A stretch of 52,683 nt of DNA from Clostridia bacterium (GTDB lineage Bacteria > Bacillota > Clostridia > Oscillospirales > Acutalibacteraceae): positions 1 to 52,683 of the forward strand of contig JAFNVC010000015.1 in the NCBI GenBank assembly GCA_017379935.1, given 5' to 3'. A program made the translations under genes and the position numbers. How positions within the stretch are numbered: the stretch's first letter is position 1; each line of letters opens with the position of its first letter. Shown here in pieces: positions 11,031 to 21,019 of the stretch. The notes under the pieces are model-generated. The model made no database searches and was not told where the DNA came from. It saw only the letters and a list, made by a program, of their open reading frames with translations.

Positions 11031-12045
11031 CGAGACCACCTCCGAGAATATATTGTGCAATAAGCTGTGCGCAGTTTTCGACATCGTTGACGCTGATAAC
11101 CTCAACAGCCGTGTGCATATTCCTTAAGGGAATGGACACAAGACCTGTTTTTATACCGCCGCGCGAGAGTGCGATATGGTCGGCATTGGTACCTGTTGAA
11201 TCACTCATAAGCTCAAGCTGATACGGAATTTCCTTTTCCTTTGCAACAGCCTCCAGCCTTCTGCTGATTTCATAAGAAAGCACGGGAGAGAAGCCTATCA
11301 TCGGCCCTTTATCAAGCTTGCCGCATTTCTTCGACGGCATATCGGGTGCATCCGCAAAGCTGACGTCGACGCTGATACATTCATCGGCATCAATTCCGTA
11401 GCTGCCCGTAACCGCGCCCGTTCCGCCCGTTTCCTCCTGAGCGGAGAAAAGCAGCTTCAGATTCGGAGCATTCTCAGACTGCATTATTATTTCAGCAGCA
11501 CGGATAATAACCGCACAGCCTGCTCTGTCATCGAGTGCGGGGCAGGAAATCCTGCCGTTAAGAAGCTCACATACAGGACTCTTTACCGTGATACGGTCAC
11601 CTGCGCTGATAAGCTTTTCTGCTTCTTCCTTTGAAAGTCCCGTATCGACGAGGATATCGTCAAAATCCTTCGCCTTACCTTCATCCGCGGGAGTCTGCAG
11701 ATGCGGCGGAGTTGAGATAACAACTCCGCAGACAGGTTCTTTACCCCAGACGGTGACATCCTGCGCCGCAAGAACACGCGCATCCATTCCTCCGCATCGC
11801 GCAACACGCAGGAATCCGCCTTCCGTAACAGCAGTAACGATAAGACCGATTCTGTCTGCATGGGCATCGAGAAGATAGGTCTTTCCCTTGCCGTTGAACG
11901 AGGCGATAAGATTGTTGTTTTTATCCTTTTGCGCTGTCATACCCTCAGGAAGAAAGCCGACGAGCTTTTCCGTGATATCGTCCTCGATACCCGGTGTACC
12001 GTTCGCCTGCGACAGCGTAATTATCATATTTTTAAGCTCAGACAT
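11023..12045 (-). CDS. M42 family metallopeptidase (second of two)
   Basis: This 340-residue M42 peptidase is a clear but divergent relative of its downstream neighbour, so the pair looks like an old tandem duplication. Motifs are DAHADRIG (metal His and Asp), LDDRAGCAVI, SAQEETGGTGA with the catalytic EE, ISVDVSFAD and the C-terminal metal-binding NMHTAVEV. The start is ATG at 12045 (MSELKNM), since AGGGTGAG lies just upstream; a GTG three codons earlier would overlap that site. It is the first gene of the seven-gene run, behind a promoter with TTGCAC, 17 nt, TATAAT. The two enzymes could form homo- or mixed oligomers with different residue preferences (inference). Confidence 0.91.
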   Translation of the reverse strand: MSELKNMIITLSQANGTPGIEDDITEKLVGFLPEGMTAQKDKNNNLIASFNGKGKTYLLDAHADRIGLIVTAVTEGGFLRVARCGGMDARVLAAQDVTVWGKEPVCGVVISTPPHLQTPADEGKAKDFDDILVDTGLSKEEAEKLISAGDRITVKSPVCELLNGRISCPALDDRAGCAVIIRAAEIIMQSENAPNLKLLFSAQEETGGTGAVTGSYGIDADECISVDVSFADAPDMPSKKCGKLDKGPMIGFSPVLSYEISRRLEAVAKEKEIPYQLELMSDSTGTNADHIALSRGGIKTGLVSIPLRNMHTAVEVISVNDVENCAQLIAQYILGGGLDA

Positions 12046-12074
12046 AATACTCACCCTATTATAAATTATACTTC

Positions 12075-12103
12075 ATTATACATTTAATCTTTAAAATGTG
12101 CAA
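12075..12103 (-). promoter_or_regulatory. Promoter of the M42-to-phosphoesterase operon
   Basis: Minus strand: TTGCAC (12103-12098), 17-nt spacer, TATAAT (12080-12075). It is back to back with the LCP promoter, so the two transcripts diverge from a region of about 110 bp. Confidence 0.75.
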
Positions 12104-12107
12104 TATA

Positions 12108-12136
12108 TTGATTTTCTTTTTTAATTATTATATAAT
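12108..12136 (+). promoter_or_regulatory. Promoter of the LCP gene
   Basis: TTGATT (12108-12113), a T-rich 17-nt spacer and TATAAT (12131-12136), followed by AAGGAGGA and the ATG at 12157. The leader would be very short. Confidence 0.75.
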
Positions 12137-12156
12137 AACTGCAAGGAGGAATAACT

Positions 12157-13263
12157 ATGGATAACAATAAATATCAATCAATAACCACCGAAAATGACGA
12201 TTATAAAATAACCTCGCAGGATATTGTTGAAGGTAAAAATAAAAACAAAAAGAAGGGTAACGGCGCAGTAAAGGTACTGACAGCCATTGTGCTTATTCTC
12301 GCTATTCTTGTCGGAAGCGGTGCTGTTTTTGTCAACAGCTATCTGAGCAAAATGAACTACGGCGATTCAAAGGGTGAAATCAATCCCGAGCTTGACAAGG
12401 AGGAGTCACTTGTTTTCGACGAGCAGATTGACGCCGATGCCGACATCCATGCAAACCTTGACGACAACATTCTCTGGTACGACGACAGAATATACAACGT
12501 GCTTCTCGTCGGTGTTGACTACGGTGATGAGGAAAAGGTTATGTTTGAGGGTGCATATCTCCCCCGTTCGGACTCAATGATTCTTCTTTCAATCAACACT
12601 ATCGACAACGTTATCAATATGGTTTCCCTTTCGCGTGCCGTTTATGTAGCTATCCCCGGCCACGGCAACAAGCGACTGAACACGGCTCACGCTTACGGCG
12701 GTGCAACAACCCTTGTTGAAACGATTGAGCAGAACTATAAAATAAGAATTGATAAATACGTTACGGTTGACCTTTCGGGCTTCGAGCAGATTATCGACAT
12801 CCTCGGCGGTGTTGAAATTGAAATGACCGCACAGGAGGCAAGCTACATCATCGGTAAATATCAGTCAGGCACATACACCCTTGACGGAGAATCCGCTGCG
12901 GCTTATGCAAGACTGAGAAAGATTGACTCTGACCGTAAGAGAACAGGCAGACAGAGAGCAGTTCTCAACGCCATCGCAAAGAAGCTCACTAACGCTTCGG
13001 TAGCAACTCTCTTCGACCTCCTTGACGATGTTCTTCCGCTCGTAACAACGAGCTTTTCAAAAACGGAGCTTGTAAGTCAGGTTACCAACGCTCCGAAATA
13101 CCTTTCAATGCAGATTAAAGAGGATATTATCCCGCACAATGCAACGTCGCTGACGATGCGCGACGGCAAGGAGGTTCTCATCCTCGACTGGGCAGAGACA
13201 AAATCGTACATTCACGATCTGCTCTACCCCGGAATTATCCCTCAGTCGGCTGAAAATCAGTAA
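12157..13263 (+). CDS. LytR-CpsA-Psr (LCP) family cell-wall ligase
   Basis: LCP proteins transfer undecaprenyl-linked glycopolymers (teichoic acid, capsule) onto peptidoglycan at the outer face of the membrane. This one has 368 residues: a polar, lysine-rich cytoplasmic start, one membrane segment at about 37-60, then the LCP domain from about 113. Key features are NVLLVGVD, the Asp/Arg-containing RSDSM at 137-141, SLSRAVYVAIPG with R160, LNTAHAYGG, and the later AYARLRKIDSDRKRTGRQR, which carries the arginines that bind the lipid pyrophosphate. The ATG follows AAGGAGG. It is a single-gene transcript ended by a 13-bp terminator, with no glycopolymer genes beside it, so the polymer it attaches cannot be inferred. 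Confidence 0.93.
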   Translation: MDNNKYQSITTENDDYKITSQDIVEGKNKNKKKGNGAVKVLTAIVLILAILVGSGAVFVNSYLSKMNYGDSKGEINPELDKEESLVFDEQIDADADIHANLDDNILWYDDRIYNVLLVGVDYGDEEKVMFEGAYLPRSDSMILLSINTIDNVINMVSLSRAVYVAIPGHGNKRLNTAHAYGGATTLVETIEQNYKIRIDKYVTVDLSGFEQIIDILGGVEIEMTAQEASYIIGKYQSGTYTLDGESAAAYARLRKIDSDRKRTGRQRAVLNAIAKKLTNASVATLFDLLDDVLPLVTTSFSKTELVSQVTNAPKYLSMQIKEDIIPHNATSLTMRDGKEVLILDWAETKSYIHDLLYPGIIPQSAENQ

Positions 13264-13269
13264 AAAGCA

Positions 13270-13305
13270 AATCCACTCATTCGCGGTGAATGAGTGGATT
13301 TTTTA
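13270..13305. terminator. Bidirectional terminator between LCP gene and ftsH
   Basis: A 13-bp perfect stem (13270-13282 with 13288-13300) is flanked by T runs on both strands. It lies between the convergent LCP and ftsH genes and is likely to serve both. Confidence 0.88.
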
Positions 13306-15300
13306 TTATTCTTCAATAATTTCAGTTGTGATTTCGGGAGGAACGATTTTTACCTCATCGACGGATTCGATAACCTCGTGGGCTTCTTCCTCCTCAACGA
13401 GAGTTCCCTCCATAAGCTGATTGAACTTTTCGCCGCCGATCTTCTCGTGCTTTACAAGATACTCCGCAAGTGCATCAAGCTTATCCCTGTGCTCGGTAAG
13501 AATCTGCTCTGTACGCTCGTAGGCATTTGAAATAATCTTCTTGATTTCCTGATCAATAGCTCTTGCCGTAAGCTCGGAATAATTCTTCGAATGACCGTAA
13601 TCCTTGCCGAGGAAGACCTGATCGTTGGATTCTGCATAGCATACGGGGCCGAGGTCATCACTCATACCGTACTTTGTAACCATCTTACGTGCGACCTCTG
13701 TTGCACGCTCGATATCGTTGGATGCGCCCGTTGAAACATCACCGCGGACAAGCTGCTCAGCCATTCGTCCGCCGAGGAGTGAAACAAGCTCATCGAGCAT
13801 CTCTGACTTATAACGGTAGGTTTTATCCTCCTTGGGTACATAAAGCGTGTAGCCGCCTGCCATACCGCGCGGAATGATAGAAATTTCGTGAACGGGATCC
13901 TGAGTTTCGAGATAATAACTCGCAACAGCGTGACCTGCCTCGTGGAAGGCTGTCATACGCTTTTCCTTTTCGTTCATCTTGTGGGATTTCTTTTCCGTAC
14001 CGATTACAACCTTACGCGTTGCTTCCTCAATTTCTTCCATTGTGATTGCCTTTTTGCTTCTGCGTGCTGCAAGAAGTGCGGCTTCGTTAAGAAGGTTTTC
14101 GAGGTCAGCACCGACAAAGCCGACCGTTGAATTTGCAATAACCTTAAGATCAACATCGGGTGCAAGAGGCTTGCCCTTAGCGTGCACCTTAAGAATAGCC
14201 TCTCTGCCCTTCGCATCGGGATAGCCGACGGTTACCTGACGGTCGAAGCGTCCAGGACGGAGAAGTGCGGGGTCAAGAATATCAGGACGGTTAGTTGCCG
14301 CAATGATGATAACACCCTCGTTTTTGCCGAAGCCGTCCATTTCGACAAGAAGCTGGTTAAGAGTCTGCTCTCGTTCGTCGTGTCCGCCGCCCATACCGGC
14401 ACCGCGGTGACGTCCGACAGCATCGATTTCGTCAATAAAAATCACGGAAGGAGCTTCCTTTTTGGCCTGACCGAAAAGGTCACGGACTCTCGAAGCACCG
14501 ACACCGACATACATTTCAACGAAATCCGAGCCCGAAATTGAGAAAAACGGAACATCTGCCTCACCTGCGACCGCACGTGCAAGAAGAGTTTTACCTGTAC
14601 CCGGAGGGCCCACAAGAAGCACACCCTTGGGGATTCTTGCGCCGAGAGAGTTGAACTTGTTGGGGCTCTTGAGGAAATCAACCATTTCGCTGAGTTCTTC
14701 CTTTTCCTCATCAGCGCCTGCAACCTGATCGAAGGTTGTCTTGTTCTGCTCATCCTTGGGCTTTTTGGCATTGATTTTACCGAAATTAAGCGTTCTGTTC
14801 ATATCCGAGCCGGCGGAATTCATTCTGCGCATCATAAACACGAAGAAGAGAACAAGGACACCCATCGTAAGAACTGACGGGATAAGGTTCAGAAGCCATT
14901 CTCCCGTTGAGCCTGAAATATATTCGTACTCAATCTTATTTTCTGCAGCTGCCGTCTTGTTGTGTTCACGGACAAGCTCATTGATATCGTTGACGAAAAT
15001 ATTGACGTTGGGAACGCGGTATTCCTTCTCCTTTTCACCCTCACCGACAAGCGTATACTTAAGAGTGCCGCTGCTCAGATTAAGGGTGAATTTGTCAATC
15101 TTACCCTCATCGAAATACTGCACGATCTGATAATACTCGATTTTTTCCGACTTTTCCTTAGCTGTTCTGCCCGCAACGGTGATTGCGCCGACCATTATAA
15201 GCGGAATAAGGATATACGGCAAAAGGGTAAAAATGCGCCTTTTGATTTTATCATTTTTATTATTGTTGTTTTTGTTCGGACTGTTGTTCAATGGTTTCAC
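13306..15300 (-). CDS. ftsH: ATP-dependent zinc metalloprotease FtsH
   Basis: This is a membrane-anchored AAA+ protease that degrades misfolded and regulatory membrane and cytosolic proteins. It has 664 residues: an Asn/Lys-rich start, a first membrane segment at about 25-43, an extracytoplasmic part, and a second segment at about 137-157. The AAA+ module has Walker A GPPGTGKT at 231-238, Walker B IFIDEID at 287-293 and an SRH with Arg fingers in RPGRFDRQ. The zinc protease domain has HEAGH at 453-457. The acidic C-terminal tail is typical. It is the last gene of the tilS-hpt-ftsH group, a common Firmicutes order, and starts 9 nt after hpt ends. Confidence 0.97.
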   Translation of the reverse strand: MKPLNNSPNKNNNNKNDKIKRRIFTLLPYILIPLIMVGAITVAGRTAKEKSEKIEYYQIVQYFDEGKIDKFTLNLSSGTLKYTLVGEGEKEKEYRVPNVNIFVNDINELVREHNKTAAAENKIEYEYISGSTGEWLLNLIPSVLTMGVLVLFFVFMMRRMNSAGSDMNRTLNFGKINAKKPKDEQNKTTFDQVAGADEEKEELSEMVDFLKSPNKFNSLGARIPKGVLLVGPPGTGKTLLARAVAGEADVPFFSISGSDFVEMYVGVGASRVRDLFGQAKKEAPSVIFIDEIDAVGRHRGAGMGGGHDEREQTLNQLLVEMDGFGKNEGVIIIAATNRPDILDPALLRPGRFDRQVTVGYPDAKGREAILKVHAKGKPLAPDVDLKVIANSTVGFVGADLENLLNEAALLAARRSKKAITMEEIEEATRKVVIGTEKKSHKMNEKEKRMTAFHEAGHAVASYYLETQDPVHEISIIPRGMAGGYTLYVPKEDKTYRYKSEMLDELVSLLGGRMAEQLVRGDVSTGASNDIERATEVARKMVTKYGMSDDLGPVCYAESNDQVFLGKDYGHSKNYSELTARAIDQEIKKIISNAYERTEQILTEHRDKLDALAEYLVKHEKIGGEKFNQLMEGTLVEEEEAHEVIESVDEVKIVPPEITTEIIEE

Positions 15301-15309
15301 TCCTGTGCA

Positions 15310-15855
15310 TCAGTTGTTTTGGTAGATTTCGGGCTTCAATACGCCGATATATGGAAGATTTCTGTACTTTTCGGCGTAGTCAAGACCGTAGCCTACAACG
15401 AACTCGTTAGGTACAAATGTGCCTGCATAATCCGCCTTCACATTCGACTTGCGGCGTTCGGGCTTATCAAGCAGAGTGCAGATTTTTATACTCGAGGGGT
15501 TTCGGGTTTCAAGCATCCTGCATACATGAGAAAGAGTAACACCGCTGTCAAGAATATCCTCAACAAGAAGAAGGTCCTTACCCTCCAGATTAAGGTCAAG
15601 ATCCTTGATAATTCTGACATTGCCCGATGCCTCAGTACGGTTGCCGTATGCGGAAACGCACATAAAATCGATCTCGCACGGCACGGTAATCTCGCGCATA
15701 AGGTCTGCCATAAAAATAACGGAGCCCTTGAGTATGCTGACAAGAAGAAGATTCTTGCCCTCATAATCCTTGCTGATCTGCGCGCCGAGTCTTTTTACTA
15801 TTTCCGATAATTCTTCTTTGCTGAAGAATACCTTTTCAATATCCTTTTCAATCAT
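15310..15855 (-). CDS. hpt: Hypoxanthine (guanine) phosphoribosyltransferase
   Basis: This enzyme salvages hypoxanthine and guanine to IMP and GMP with PRPP. The 181-residue protein shows the type I PRTase PRPP loop [14 protein letters not shown] at about 97-110, the early [12 protein letters not shown] segment and a C-terminal [20 protein letters not shown] typical of HPRT. I use ATG 15855 ([11 protein letters not shown]), because GGAG ends 9 nt before it; an ATG three codons earlier abuts that site. The start overlaps the end of tilS by 8 nt. TilS and Hpt are known to act together on the ftsH promoter in Bacillus; their adjacency with ftsH here is consistent with that, but regulation is not shown. 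Confidence 0.95.
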   Translation of the reverse strand: MIEKDIEKVFFSKEELSEIVKRLGAQISKDYEGKNLLLVSILKGSVIFMADLMREITVPCEIDFMCVSAYGNRTEASGNVRIIKDLDLNLEGKDLLLVEDILDSGVTLSHVCRMLETRNPSSIKICTLLDKPERRKSNVKADYAGTFVPNEFVVGYGLDYAEKYRNLPYIGVLKPEIYQNN

Positions 15856-17167
15856 TGTAAGCATCTCCGATTACAAGTATTTTTTGAGTTTCCTCTGTTA
15901 TTTTTACCCTGTCGGCACAGCCGATACCTTCGACCCACAAAATGCCGAGATCATCAGCGAGAATAAGACGGTTGTTTCTGCCTTCAAGGTGTTTTTCGTT
16001 AAATAATTTTTTCAACGTTTTTGTACACGAGCTGCCTGCAGGGCGGATTTTATCCCCTGCACGGCGGTTGCGGATAACACACTGACCGATTATGCGATCA
16101 TAGTCTATCACTTTATTATGAACAATATGTTTCGGCGGTAATTCGTTTTTGTTAACAATCTCTGCCCTGACCGTTCCGCGCGGAAGCTTCGCACAAAGGG
16201 ATGTGAAATCCGCCTCCCATTCTGCGGCATCATCCCTTTCGGGATTGACGGTAAGAACTGAATTTTTAACGCTGACGACAGTGTTACCGATAATTTCTGC
16301 CGTACCTCCGTCGAGAATCTGCTCAACAAGCTTAAGATGAACAAGCTCGGGAGTTATATCCGCTGTTTCCTTAAGTATATATGCGAGCAGTCTTTTTCTG
16401 ACCGACGGATGTTGATTTTTGATGAAAGCGGTATCAAAGCCGTTTTCTTTTTTTGCTTTTCCGAATGCATCGCGCGTTATCTCTGCAAAATAATCGTCAT
16501 CCTCAATCGCAGATGAAATAAGCCTTGAAACAGCCTTTTCAAAGGACGGATTAATCTTTTTCAGCTCGGGGATAACGTTAAGACGGATGCGGTTGCGCGA
16601 ATAAGCCGGATCAAGATTGGTTTCATCCGTAACGAAGCTGATTTCATTCTCAGCGCAGTAAGCCTCGATTTCCTCACGGGTACAGTCAATAAGAGGTCTT
16701 ATAACATTGCCTCTGACAGCGGGAATTGAGCAAAGACCCCTGAGCGAGGCGCCCCGTGTTTCGTTAAGAAGCAGAGTTTCGCATCTGTCAGAAAGAGTAT
16801 GCGCCGTAGCGATAATACAATCACCCAGAGACTCAAAAAAGCTATAGCGCACCTGTCTTCCGCATTCCTCAAGTCCGAGTCCCATTTCCCTTGCGAGAGA
16901 CGGGACATCAGCGTGAAGCAGATGAAGCTTTATACCTATCTTATCACATTCAGCCTTGACAAACGCCTCATCGCAGTCGGCAGACTGACCTCTGATACCG
17001 TGATTGACATGGCACGCTTCAAGCGTTATATCCAGCTCGTCTCTGAGCGAAAGCAGTGCTCTCAGCAATGCCATTGAATCCGCACCGCCGGAAAGCGCAA
17101 CTATAACGCGCCGGGATTGGGCCGGCATTTTATATTCCGAAATCGCGTGTCTGACCTTACATATCAT
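15848..17167 (-). CDS. tilS: tRNA(Ile)-lysidine synthase
   Basis: TilS attaches lysine to C34 of tRNA-Ile(CAU), changing both its decoding and charging; the enzyme is essential. At 439 residues the length fits. The N-type ATP pyrophosphatase P-loop SGGADS is at 26-31. [19 protein letters not shown] follows, then the family motif [15 protein letters not shown]-terminal domain contains the TilS-C segment ([19 protein letters not shown]). The start overlaps the end of dnaB by 11 nt and the end overlaps hpt, so translation is coupled throughout. Motif order is unambiguous. Confidence 0.96.
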   Translation of the reverse strand: MICKVRHAISEYKMPAQSRRVIVALSGGADSMALLRALLSLRDELDITLEACHVNHGIRGQSADCDEAFVKAECDKIGIKLHLLHADVPSLAREMGLGLEECGRQVRYSFFESLGDCIIATAHTLSDRCETLLLNETRGASLRGLCSIPAVRGNVIRPLIDCTREEIEAYCAENEISFVTDETNLDPAYSRNRIRLNVIPELKKINPSFEKAVSRLISSAIEDDDYFAEITRDAFGKAKKENGFDTAFIKNQHPSVRKRLLAYILKETADITPELVHLKLVEQILDGGTAEIIGNTVVSVKNSVLTVNPERDDAAEWEADFTSLCAKLPRGTVRAEIVNKNELPPKHIVHNKVIDYDRIIGQCVIRNRRAGDKIRPAGSSCTKTLKKLFNEKHLEGRNNRLILADDLGILWVEGIGCADRVKITEETQKILVIGDAYND

Positions 17168-18533
17168 TTCTGAGCTTCTCCAGAGTCATAAACAATGTAT
17201 AGTCGCCGTCCCATACCATTTCGACGGTGTCCGTTCTGCCGTGACGGTTTTTGGCAACGATGACCTCAACCTTATTTGCAAGATTCTCCTGCTGCTCCTC
17301 GTCGTTATCATCCTTCTCGCTCGAATAATAATCGGGACGGTAAAGCATCATAACGATATCGGCATCCTGCTCGATAGAGCCTGATTCACGAAGGTCAGCA
17401 AGCTGAGGACGGTGCGAGCTGCCTCTGCCCTCAGTACCACGGGAAAGCTGAGCACAGCAGATGACGGGAATAGCAAGATCCTTCGCCATAAGCTTGAGCT
17501 CTCGGGTGATTTCACTGACCGCCTGAACACGGTTTTCGGTTTTGCCCGCCGGACGGATAAGTCCGAGATAGTCGATAATTACACATTCAACGCCCTTGAG
17601 ACGGCGGATTCTTGCCTTCATCTCCGGCACGGTAATCGAGCTTGTATCGTCAAAATAAAGCTCGACGTTACTCAGAGCATTCGTAGCCATACCGAGTCTC
17701 TGCCAGTCCTCGGCATCAAGCTCACCCGTTCTCATTTTCGCGGAATTGACGCGTGCCTCGGTGGAAAGAACTCTCATCGCAAGCTGCTCCTTCGTCATTT
17801 CGAGCGAGAACATAAGAACGCGTCTGTTGCCGATGACAGCAACGTTTCGTGCAAGGTTCAGAGCAAAGCTCGTCTTACCCATAGCAGGACGCGCACCGAT
17901 GAGAATAAGGTCGGATTTATGTAAACCCGTCAGCACGTTGTCGAGATCTGAAAATCCCGTAGGATAGCCCTTGTAAAGATCCTTGTCGGGTGACGTAAGA
18001 TGCTGAAGGGTTGTGTAAACATCACTGATGATGATATCACCGATTTTTGACGGAGCATTGGTTTTTCTGCCCTGACGGATGTTATAAATCTTCTGCTCGG
18101 CTGATTCAAGCAGCTCGTCAGCGGTCTGCTCCTGAGATGCCGCGGCATCAATCGTCTCCCTCGATGCGTTGATGAGGGAGCGTATATAGAATTTTTCTTT
18201 TACGATTTTCGCGTAGGATTCAACATTTGCCGTTGAGGGTACAACCTGCGCAAGCTGGAAGAGATAATTCTTGCCCGCCGCAGTGTCGTAGACCTTGTCC
18301 TTTACAAGGCTTTCGAGAACAATGAGGGGGTCGATTTTGCCGCCCGTTGCCTCGATTGTAGCCATCGCAGTAAAGATTGCCTTATGCTGAGGAAGATAAA
18401 AATCCTCCGCACTCAGAAGCACCTGCACCTGCGGCATACAGGCTGGGTCAACAAGAAGTGAGCCGAGCACCGCCTGCTCCGCTTCAAGGCTGAAAACGGA
18501 ATCCGTTGCGTTGAAATTATTAAGACTTTCCAT
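17157..18533 (-). CDS. dnaB: Replicative DNA helicase DnaB
   Basis: This is the hexameric 5'-3' helicase of the replication fork (DnaC in Bacillus naming), 458 residues. The N-terminal DnaB domain starts with SLEAEQAVLGSLL (about 15-27). The RecA-like motor has Walker A GARPAMGKT at 213-221 and the VIIDYLGLI Walker B segment. Next come the CCAQLSRGTEGR region, the DLRESGSIEQDAD motif and a C-terminal AKNRHGRTD that carries the arginine finger. No intein or insertion is present. It lies 38 bp after rplI, in the classical gdpP-rplI-dnaB order, and tilS begins inside its last codons. Confidence 0.97.
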   Translation of the reverse strand: MESLNNFNATDSVFSLEAEQAVLGSLLVDPACMPQVQVLLSAEDFYLPQHKAIFTAMATIEATGGKIDPLIVLESLVKDKVYDTAAGKNYLFQLAQVVPSTANVESYAKIVKEKFYIRSLINASRETIDAAASQEQTADELLESAEQKIYNIRQGRKTNAPSKIGDIIISDVYTTLQHLTSPDKDLYKGYPTGFSDLDNVLTGLHKSDLILIGARPAMGKTSFALNLARNVAVIGNRRVLMFSLEMTKEQLAMRVLSTEARVNSAKMRTGELDAEDWQRLGMATNALSNVELYFDDTSSITVPEMKARIRRLKGVECVIIDYLGLIRPAGKTENRVQAVSEITRELKLMAKDLAIPVICCAQLSRGTEGRGSSHRPQLADLRESGSIEQDADIVMMLYRPDYYSSEKDDNDEEQQENLANKVEVIVAKNRHGRTDTVEMVWDGDYTLFMTLEKLRNDM

Positions 18534-18571
18534 AAGTCTTTCTCCTTTGTTTTAGGATTACGGAAAGAGAA

Positions 18572-19015
18572 TTATTCCTCTGTTACCATTACGGTGAAAT
18601 CTGCAGTTACACCCTGATAAAGCTTGACCGTTGCGGAATAGCTGCCGAACGACTTGATATCCGATACGGTAATCTTTCTGCGGTCAATGTCGATTGCATA
18701 GTCCTTTTTGATGTGCTCTGCAATTTCCTTTGAAGTAACTGAGCCGAAGAGTCTTCCGCCCTGACCTGCCTTTGCCTTGATTTTAACTGCCTTGCCTTCA
18801 ATTTTTGCGGCAGCTTCCTTGGCAGCCTGAGTCTCCACAGCAATCTTATGCTTCTTGGAATCCTCTCTGTTTTTAAGCTCTGTCATTGCCTGTGAATTTG
18901 CTTCGATTGCAAGATTTCTCGGGAAAAGATAGTTTCTTGCATATCCGTCAGATGTGTTTACAAGCTCGCCCTTCTTACCGAGTGACTTGACATCCTGCTG
19001 TAAAATAACCTTCAT
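18572..19015 (-). CDS. rplI: Large-subunit ribosomal protein L9
   Basis: This is ribosomal protein bL9, 147 residues, which binds 23S rRNA and reaches out from the L1 side of the subunit. The N-domain starts [19 protein letters not shown] and includes the signature [16 protein letters not shown] long central helix and the C-domain ([17 protein letters not shown]) follow. ATG 19015 is chosen because GAGGT lies just upstream and it gives the canonical bL9 N-terminus; the frame runs 20 codons further without a signal. It is between gdpP (10 nt upstream) and dnaB. Confidence 0.97.
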   Translation of the reverse strand: MKVILQQDVKSLGKKGELVNTSDGYARNYLFPRNLAIEANSQAMTELKNREDSKKHKIAVETQAAKEAAAKIEGKAVKIKAKAGQGGRLFGSVTSKEIAEHIKKDYAIDIDRRKITVSDIKSFGSYSATVKLYQGVTADFTVMVTEE

Positions 19016-19025
19016 TTTATATACC

Positions 19026-21017
19026 TCATTTCTTATTATACATTTCGTTGTAACGCTCGATGCTGTGCATAACATCTGCCGTTACTGTTTCTATATCGGA
19101 ATCCTTCAGCTGTGCCGCCGCCATAGTCTGATGACCGCCGCCGCCGAGGTATTCCATAATAACCTGCACATTGACCGCACCGAAGGATCGGGCAGAAACA
19201 CAGATTACGTTATCCATTTTAAATATTACAAACGAAGCATCAACACCGCTGATGTTAAGCAGCTCGTCAGCCGCCTGTGCACTTATCATACGGATTTCGG
19301 AGGTCGGCTCATCATTGAGTGCAATTGCACAGTTCTGATACTTCCTCGCGCCGCTGATAATCTTGTTGCGGATATGATAATTTTCGATATCGTTTGCAAA
19401 GAGCTTTTTTACCCTGACAGTCTCTGCGCCCTGAGTTTTAAGATAAGCCGCAGCCTCAAAGGTTTTTGAGCCGACACGAAGGATAAAATTCTTGGTATCC
19501 AGCATAATACCCGCCATAAGAGCATCTGCCGTAAACGAGCCGAGCTGTGTTACGGTGGGGATATATTCCGACAGCTCTGCAACCATTTCCGACGCCGACG
19601 AGGCACTCGGGTCATGGAAAAAGATGACGGAATCCTTAATATAATCAACCGCTTTTCTGTGATGGTCAATTACAACCACCATACCTGCCTTTTCGAGAAG
19701 CTGAGTATCCTCAACCAGACCAGTGATATGGGTGTCTACAACAACAAGAAGATTTTTCTTGCTCTGTGTTATGCCTGACCTTGCCTCTTCAAGCGGAATG
19801 AAAACATCTTCAAGCCCCTGCTTACCGGCAGCCTCAATAAGAGGCTTCGCCATTGTCTGCGATTTATTGGTCGCAATATATGCCTTTTTGCCGAGGCTTT
19901 CTGCGATTTTAACAACACCGATTGCCGCGCCGACAGCGTCAAAATCGGGGAATTTATGTCCCATAACAAAGACATTATCACAGCCCTGTATCAGCTCCGT
20001 GAACGCTGCCGCAACGGTACGGGACTTGACCCTTGTTGTGCTTTCGACACTCTTCGAAACACCGCCGAAGAATTCGTATTTATCCTTCATTCTGATGACC
20101 GCCTGGTCACCGCCTCTGCCGAGCGCCATATCAAGTGCCAGCTTGGCATTGGTTTCGCAATCGGGAAGAGTTGCACCGCAGCCGACACCGATTGAGAGAG
20201 TAACACCGACGTATTTTCCGTCGTAGGTATATTCGCGCACCTTATCGAGCAGGTCAAAGCGGCGCGCCATCATATCGTCAAGGTCCTGCTTTTCGGCTAC
20301 GATATAAAACTTGCTGTCACTCACCTTACTGATAAAGCAGGAATAGTCCTTTATCCAGGTTTCCGCGAGCTTTTCGATGCCGTTACGGATAGCGGCACAG
20401 TCGCTTTCGCGGTAATCCTGCTGAATTTCCGACATATTATCGATGGTCATTATCGCGATTGCGGGACGTGTTTTAACATATTCATCGGCAATTTTTCTGT
20501 ACTTTGTCATATCAGAAAAATACAGCACATAAACGTCCTCATTGTCCTTCTTCGCTCTGTGAGAATACACGGAGAAATGCTTTTCGTCGCAATCGATAAT
20601 CACACCGTCGCGTGCGGAATTAAGAATAGTCTCCATACCGACATCCTTGAAAACTCCCGTAAGCTCGCTGTAGCCCGTGGGATTCGAGCCGATAACATTT
20701 TCTTCAAAAAGATTGTTGTACCATATAATTCCGCCGTCAGGCTTGCATACGGCAACAGGAAGCGGAAAATCCTTTGACGCTCCCGAGCCCATAAAATCAA
20801 GGTCGGATGAAATCTGGCTGAGAAGCTTCTGCTTCCTCGCATTGAAAATATCAAAAAAGACAAACACCAGCACCACAACCGCAGCAAGAATCAACAGCTC
20901 TGCAACCGCGAGCCACTTGCTTGCCGTAAAAAACGTAAGAACAATACACACAAGTGCAAGTGCGACAGCTCCGACCAATATCGGGAAGTTCCGGAGCAAT
21001 GTCTTTAGCCTTTCCAT
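19026..21017 (-). CDS. gdpP: Cyclic-di-AMP phosphodiesterase GdpP
   Basis: GdpP hydrolyses the second messenger c-di-AMP, which controls potassium and osmotic balance and wall stress. The protein has 663 residues. Two membrane segments (about 10-60) come first, then a PAS-like domain ([16 protein letters not shown]), a degenerate GGDEF domain (GRGGDQAV in place of GGDEF), and a DHH/DHHA1 module. That module has [15 protein letters not shown] near 350, VVDTH, VIDHHRK and the C-terminal [13 protein letters not shown]. All metal-binding motifs are intact, so an active enzyme is expected. ATG 21017 is used because GGAGG lies 7 nt upstream; another ATG two codons earlier is too close. It nearly touches the rnj stop codon. 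Confidence 0.96.
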   Translation of the reverse strand: MERLKTLLRNFPILVGAVALALVCIVLTFFTASKWLAVAELLILAAVVVLVFVFFDIFNARKQKLLSQISSDLDFMGSGASKDFPLPVAVCKPDGGIIWYNNLFEENVIGSNPTGYSELTGVFKDVGMETILNSARDGVIIDCDEKHFSVYSHRAKKDNEDVYVLYFSDMTKYRKIADEYVKTRPAIAIMTIDNMSEIQQDYRESDCAAIRNGIEKLAETWIKDYSCFISKVSDSKFYIVAEKQDLDDMMARRFDLLDKVREYTYDGKYVGVTLSIGVGCGATLPDCETNAKLALDMALGRGGDQAVIRMKDKYEFFGGVSKSVESTTRVKSRTVAAAFTELIQGCDNVFVMGHKFPDFDAVGAAIGVVKIAESLGKKAYIATNKSQTMAKPLIEAAGKQGLEDVFIPLEEARSGITQSKKNLLVVVDTHITGLVEDTQLLEKAGMVVVIDHHRKAVDYIKDSVIFFHDPSASSASEMVAELSEYIPTVTQLGSFTADALMAGIMLDTKNFILRVGSKTFEAAAYLKTQGAETVRVKKLFANDIENYHIRNKIISGARKYQNCAIALNDEPTSEIRMISAQAADELLNISGVDASFVIFKMDNVICVSARSFGAVNVQVIMEYLGGGGHQTMAAAQLKDSDIETVTADVMHSIERYNEMYNKK

Positions 21018-21019
21018 AA